DNA of 6,749 nt from positions 1 through 6,749 of the forward strand of contig CALBOT010000049.1 of the NCBI GenBank assembly GCA_937896695.1, written 5' to 3'. The position numbers and the translations under genes are program-made. Shown here piece by piece: positions 5,599 to 6,749 of the stretch. The stretch is from an uncultured Candidatus Nitrosopelagicus sp. (GTDB taxonomy: Archaea; Thermoproteota; Nitrososphaeria; Nitrososphaerales; Nitrosopumilaceae). The notes beneath the pieces were generated by a model. That model did no database searches and was not told the origin of the DNA. It saw only the letters and a program-made list of their open reading frames with translations. Position 1 is the stretch's first letter, and every line of letters begins with the position of its first letter.

Positions 5599-6213
5599 AT
5601 GAAGTATACAAGAGAACAAATTCAAACAACAGTAGAGGATAAAGGATATAAATATTTTCATGATAACCTAAATAAGGGATATGATGTTAATATTATAGGA
5701 GTTAGAAATTCAAAAACTAAAGGTAGGGTAACTAATGCCTTTGATGATATATTAACTATTTCTTACAAAATTAATGGTGAATGGCAGTATCATGAATTTA
5801 ATTGTACTACAGATCCAGGTTCACATTGGGTTGAAAATTTATTAAATAAAAAGGGAGTTGCTATATTAAAACCTAATCAATATAGAGGTTCACATAAATT
5901 AGATTTTCATCAAGGTAGATATCTAGCATTAAGACAAAAATCAGACGTAACCGTATATAGAGATAATGATAGAGATAATAACTATGATTTAAATGAATCA
6001 AAAACTGATACAGGTATATTTGGTATTAATATTCATAGAGCAACTGGAAGATCAGGTGGTAAATCAATTAGAGTAGATAAATGGTCAGCTGGTTGTCAAG
6101 TAATAGCGGATAATGATGATTGGCATACTTTTTTAGGTATATGTCAAAGTGCTAGAGAAATACATGGTAATTCATTTAGTTACACTTTAATTGAGAGTAA
6201 AGATATAGTTTAA
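5599..6213 (+). CDS. YkuD-like L,D-transpeptidase-type peptidoglycan enzyme (endolysin candidate)
   Basis: This 204-residue protein carries a Cys-based motif like that of YkuD-type L,D-transpeptidases: His146 in FGINIHRATGRSGG, then SAGCQV at 163-168 with Cys166. The His and Ser are separated by 16 residues, within the 14-17 spacing of the YkuD motif (H-X14-17-[S/T]HGC); the second His of the usual SHGC is Ala164. The family makes or attacks meso-DAP cross-links in peptidoglycan, so a role in cell-wall remodelling or lysis is inferred. N-terminal residues 1-100 hold strands (LTISYKINGEWQYHEF) and a TTDPGSHW element. An EF-hand-like calcium loop lies at 122-133 (Asp122, Asp124, Asp126, Asp130, Glu133), just before the catalytic part. 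No signal peptide or membrane segment is seen, so an inside-acting enzyme would need a holin to reach the wall; the holin-like gene at 4110 is a candidate. Starts 10 nt after its neighbour, in an A-rich leader. Confidence 0.72.
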   Translation: MKYTREQIQTTVEDKGYKYFHDNLNKGYDVNIIGVRNSKTKGRVTNAFDDILTISYKINGEWQYHEFNCTTDPGSHWVENLLNKKGVAILKPNQYRGSHKLDFHQGRYLALRQKSDVTVYRDNDRDNNYDLNESKTDTGIFGINIHRATGRSGGKSIRVDKWSAGCQVIADNDDWHTFLGICQSAREIHGNSFSYTLIESKDIV

Positions 6214-6228
6214 AATAAAATAAGGGTT

Positions 6229-6645
6229 ATGGCAGAGGAAGATAGTGTAAAGAAAATCCAAAAATCTATCAATGATATATTAGGTATTAAAAGTGGCCTA
6301 GTAAAAAAAAGACCCTCCGTTAAAGCTAAAAGACGAGAATTATTTAATATAGCTTTAACAGGTTTGGCACATGTAAATGGTCGTGCATTAGGATTAAAAC
6401 ATGATTATAATGTTGATTTTATAGAATATGATGAAACTTTTTTTAACATTATAGAAGCATTACTAGATTTACAATTTAATAAACAACAAAAATCTATTAT
6501 TGAATGGTTTTTATATGATAAATTTCTTCCTACAGGTGAAATATTAATCTTAACAGATACAAATACTGGTAATGAAATACCTACTGAAACACCTAATGAT
6601 ATTTGGGATTTAGTTCAGAAGTATGAAAAAGAAAATAATAAGTAA
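6229..6645 (+). CDS. Hypothetical protein, 138 residues, phage-like
   Basis: I do not recognise a domain. The N-terminal third is basic and helical (VKKIQKSINDILGIKSG, then SVKAKRRELFNIALTGLAHVNGRALGLKHDY). A compact acidic, aromatic part follows (VDFIEYDETFFNIIEALLDLQFN, SIIEWFLYDKFLPTGEILILTD), and the C-terminus is EIPTETPNDIWDLVQKYEKENNK. Leu/Ile-rich heptad-like helices suggest oligomer or partner contacts. The ATG follows the previous stop by 15 nt. An AAGGG (6222-6226) lies only 2 nt before the ATG, too close for a normal Shine-Dalgarno. It overlaps the next gene by 23 nt if that starts at 6623. No signal peptide or membrane segment is visible. Function unknown. Confidence 0.65.
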   Translation: MAEEDSVKKIQKSINDILGIKSGLVKKRPSVKAKRRELFNIALTGLAHVNGRALGLKHDYNVDFIEYDETFFNIIEALLDLQFNKQQKSIIEWFLYDKFLPTGEILILTDTNTGNEIPTETPNDIWDLVQKYEKENNK

Positions 6646-6749
6646 AGATATGATTTTACGTGCTATGAAGCACACTAAATCAAATATGGCCGCCGCTCGT
6701 TTTTTAGGTTGTTCATACCCACACTATAAACAATATGCTAAATTATATA
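6623..6749 (+). CDS. Helix-turn-helix protein, 3' end beyond the window
   Basis: Forty-two residues are visible and the frame is open to the right edge. The start could be ATG 6623 (MKKKIISKDMILRAMKHTKS), which overlaps the previous gene by 23 nt, or ATG 6650, which begins 4 nt after its stop; 6623 is preferred because it adds a coherent basic helix before the domain. The run TKSNMAAARFLGCSYPHYKQ (residues 18-37) has the spacing of a helix-turn-helix: Ala-rich helix, LG-CS turn, then an aromatic recognition helix PHYKQYAKLY. This pattern is often seen at the N-terminus of phage DNA-binding or endonuclease-type proteins. The rest is missing, so whether it is a regulator, nuclease or packaging factor is unknown. 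Confidence 0.55.
   Translation, partial: MKKKIISKDMILRAMKHTKSNMAAARFLGCSYPHYKQYAKLY

Noticed and set aside
5647..5654. Exact TATAAATA late-promoter match
   Set aside because: It encodes Tyr-Lys-Tyr within the YkuD-like gene near its start; no gene begins downstream in a suitable place.

Overview
This is a very AT-rich window with every gene on the plus strand, packed almost without gaps: the longest space between genes is 15 nt, and several neighbours overlap by 4 to 50 nt. There is no rRNA, tRNA, transposase or CRISPR array. The mix of small unknown proteins, a holin-like membrane peptide, a peptidoglycan-active enzyme, a nuclease and sugar-modifying enzymes in one dense co-directional block points to a large tailed bacteriophage (or prophage-like genome), probably marine or another AT-rich environmental phage. 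No terminase, capsid or tail hallmark gene lies in the window, so the phage call is inference. Starts mostly lack Shine-Dalgarno sites and sit in A-rich leaders, as in Bacteroidota and their phages; this is a hint about the host, not proof. TAA, TAG and TGA all end genes here, so the standard bacterial code fits.

Left part (1-3706) is a sugar cassette: the end of a GT-B-like glycosyltransferase, a GT-A (family 2-like) glycosyltransferase with an extra C-terminal region, an NAD-dependent nucleotide-sugar 4-epimerase, and a short nucleotide-sugar 6-dehydrogenase with the catalytic Cys but no C-terminal domain. Together these could make a UDP-uronic acid and attach it to an acceptor such as a virion protein, DNA or the host surface.

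Middle part (3709-5588) holds a cytoplasmic staphylococcal-nuclease-like enzyme with all catalytic residues, a 78-residue two-helix membrane protein that could be a holin with two starts, and four unrecognised proteins. One of these, at 5222-5395, is a 57-residue gene tucked by overlap between its neighbours.

Right part (5599-6749) holds a YkuD-like (L,D-transpeptidase-type) Cys enzyme with an EF-hand-like calcium loop, an unrecognised 138-residue protein, and the start of a helix-turn-helix protein that runs off the right edge. The holin-like protein and the YkuD-like enzyme may form a dispersed lysis or cell-wall module.
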